Assembly: GCA_030618475.1 (NCBI GenBank) | Contig: JAUXDG010000188.1 | Span: 1-5,889, forward strand | DNA: 5,889 nt | DNA from: Gammaproteobacteria bacterium | GTDB taxonomy: Bacteria; Pseudomonadota; Gammaproteobacteria; DSM-19610 | Direction of reading: 5' to 3' | Shown: positions 5,227 through 5,889 of the stretch, piece by piece | Position numbering within the stretch: position 1 is the stretch's first letter | How the letters are laid out: each line of letters opens with the position of its first letter | Translations under genes and position numbers: made by a program | The notes under the pieces: generated by a model | Database searches by the model: none | What the model was told of the DNA's origin: nothing | What the model saw: the letters and a program-made list of their open reading frames with translations, nothing else

Positions 5227-5889
5227 TATTCGACCCATTGCAGCACGTCGCGAATAACAGACCAGCGCGGCTGCTTCTGTCTCTCCTGCTTGCCCAGTAC
5301 CCAGTAGCGGTAGAACTGATCAATCGTCCCGTCACTTTGCTTCAAATCGATCCAGATCTTGAGAAAATCAGCCAGCGCTTCCTCACCTTTGGGCAGTGGA
5401 AAGGCCAGGGGGAGCTTGATTGTAACGGGTTTGGGGGTGATTGCGGTAAATTGTGGGTATAACAGACTCCACGCCGACGCGCTTTCCGCCGTCATGACCA
5501 TCGCATCAAGCTCATCCGCCCGGTTTTCGATGTAGTCACGCGGGGAAAGCACGTCAACCAGCTCTGCACGCGGAAGGCGCAACATTACCTTGTCCCTGTA
5601 ATACGGCAAGTATTCAATGCCCATCCTGAGATGACCCAGTTGCGCCATGGATTCAATACTGCTGAAATCCCTGCGCCGGTGATCTTTTACCAGGTAAGCC
5701 GCTGTCAGGTGAAGGTAGGGGACGGAATACCCGGCCTGCAGCGCCGATTCCGGGGTGATCAGCGTCCCTGCCCCCATATCGCAGTATCCCGTATTGAGTT
5801 CATGGGTGATGCCCCCGCGCGCCACCGCCGGCACCATGACCAGGGACACCTTCAGGTCATGGGCTAGATGGTGGAACAATTCGATATCA
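5226..5889 (-). CDS. Family 3 solute-binding domain protein (5' end outside window)
   Basis: The visible 220 residues begin DIELFHHLAHDLKVSLVMVP, the usual 'lobe 1' helix and strand of family 3 periplasmic solute-binding proteins. They continue with CDMGAGTLITPESALQAGYSVPY (compare the family's D-x-G-A-G-x-T-x-T-x-E-R...F-S-x-P-Y). TAESASAWSLLYPQF and GTIDQFYRYWVLGK follow, as expected for the hinge return and the C-terminal helix. Such domains capture amino acids or small organic acids in the periplasm for a transporter. The frame is open to the window edge, so the TTG at 5879 is not the start. The last about 20 residues (PRWSVIRDVLQWVE at the end) extend past the usual family end. This could mean the domain is the C-terminal part of a larger protein, for example fused to a membrane carrier, but this cannot be seen here. 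It ends in tandem stops TAATAA, seven bases from the inverted-repeat element. The ligand is unknown. Confidence 0.82.
   Translation of the reverse strand, partial: DIELFHHLAHDLKVSLVMVPAVARGGITHELNTGYCDMGAGTLITPESALQAGYSVPYLHLTAAYLVKDHRRRDFSSIESMAQLGHLRMGIEYLPYYRDKVMLRLPRAELVDVLSPRDYIENRADELDAMVMTAESASAWSLLYPQFTAITPKPVTIKLPLAFPLPKGEEALADFLKIWIDLKQSDGTIDQFYRYWVLGKQERQKQPRWSVIRDVLQWVE

Noticed and set aside
5204..5234. A second hybrid promoter facing right from the other MITE end.
   Set aside because: TTGAGA is present at 5207-5212, but no -10-like hexamer lies 16-18 bases beyond it.

Overview
The window looks like chromosome from a moderately GC-rich (high-50s % by eye), Gram-negative proteobacterium, most likely a gammaproteobacterium. 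The reasons are Sec-type signal peptides on two genes, a family 3 solute-binding domain, and a 'GGGTGGAT...ATCCACC' palindrome of a kind scattered through many proteobacterial genomes. The assignment is an inference; nothing in the sequence names a species. The window is almost fully coding, with no rRNA, tRNA or CRISPR array and no insertion sequence carrying a transposase.

Layout from left to right. (1) Positions 1-783, plus strand: the 3' part of a serine hydrolase with the class A beta-lactamase/penicillin-binding fold; its frame is open to the window edge. (2) Positions 683-2065, minus strand: a second, exported serine hydrolase of the same superfamily. It runs tail to tail with the first, and their 3' ends overlap by 101 bp. 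(3) Positions 2062-5037, minus strand: a 991-residue protein with a signal peptide, a phosphohistidine swivel domain and a C-terminal PEP-synthase-type ATP-grasp domain. It is joined to gene 2 by an ATGA stop/start overlap. (4) Positions 5038-5225: the only real intergenic gap. It is mostly filled by a 146-bp non-coding element with 15-bp perfect terminal inverted repeats and a near-perfect 8-bp flanking duplication, which I read as a MITE. (5) Positions 5226-5889, minus strand: the 3' part of a family 3 solute-binding domain, entering from the right edge.

The three minus-strand genes point the same way and could form one unit: a substrate-capture or uptake protein, a dikinase-like enzyme and a serine hydrolase. 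The MITE separates the first from the other two. Its left terminal repeat supplies a good -35 hexamer that, with flanking DNA, forms a candidate promoter facing the dikinase-like gene. The most unusual item is the dikinase-like protein. Its domain order (His domain, then ATP-grasp, with no PEP/pyruvate TIM barrel) recalls glucan water dikinases more than PEP synthase. It appears to be exported, although its chemistry would need ATP. Together with exported penicillin-binding-fold hydrolases and a solute-binding domain, this suggests a cell-envelope function that I cannot name.
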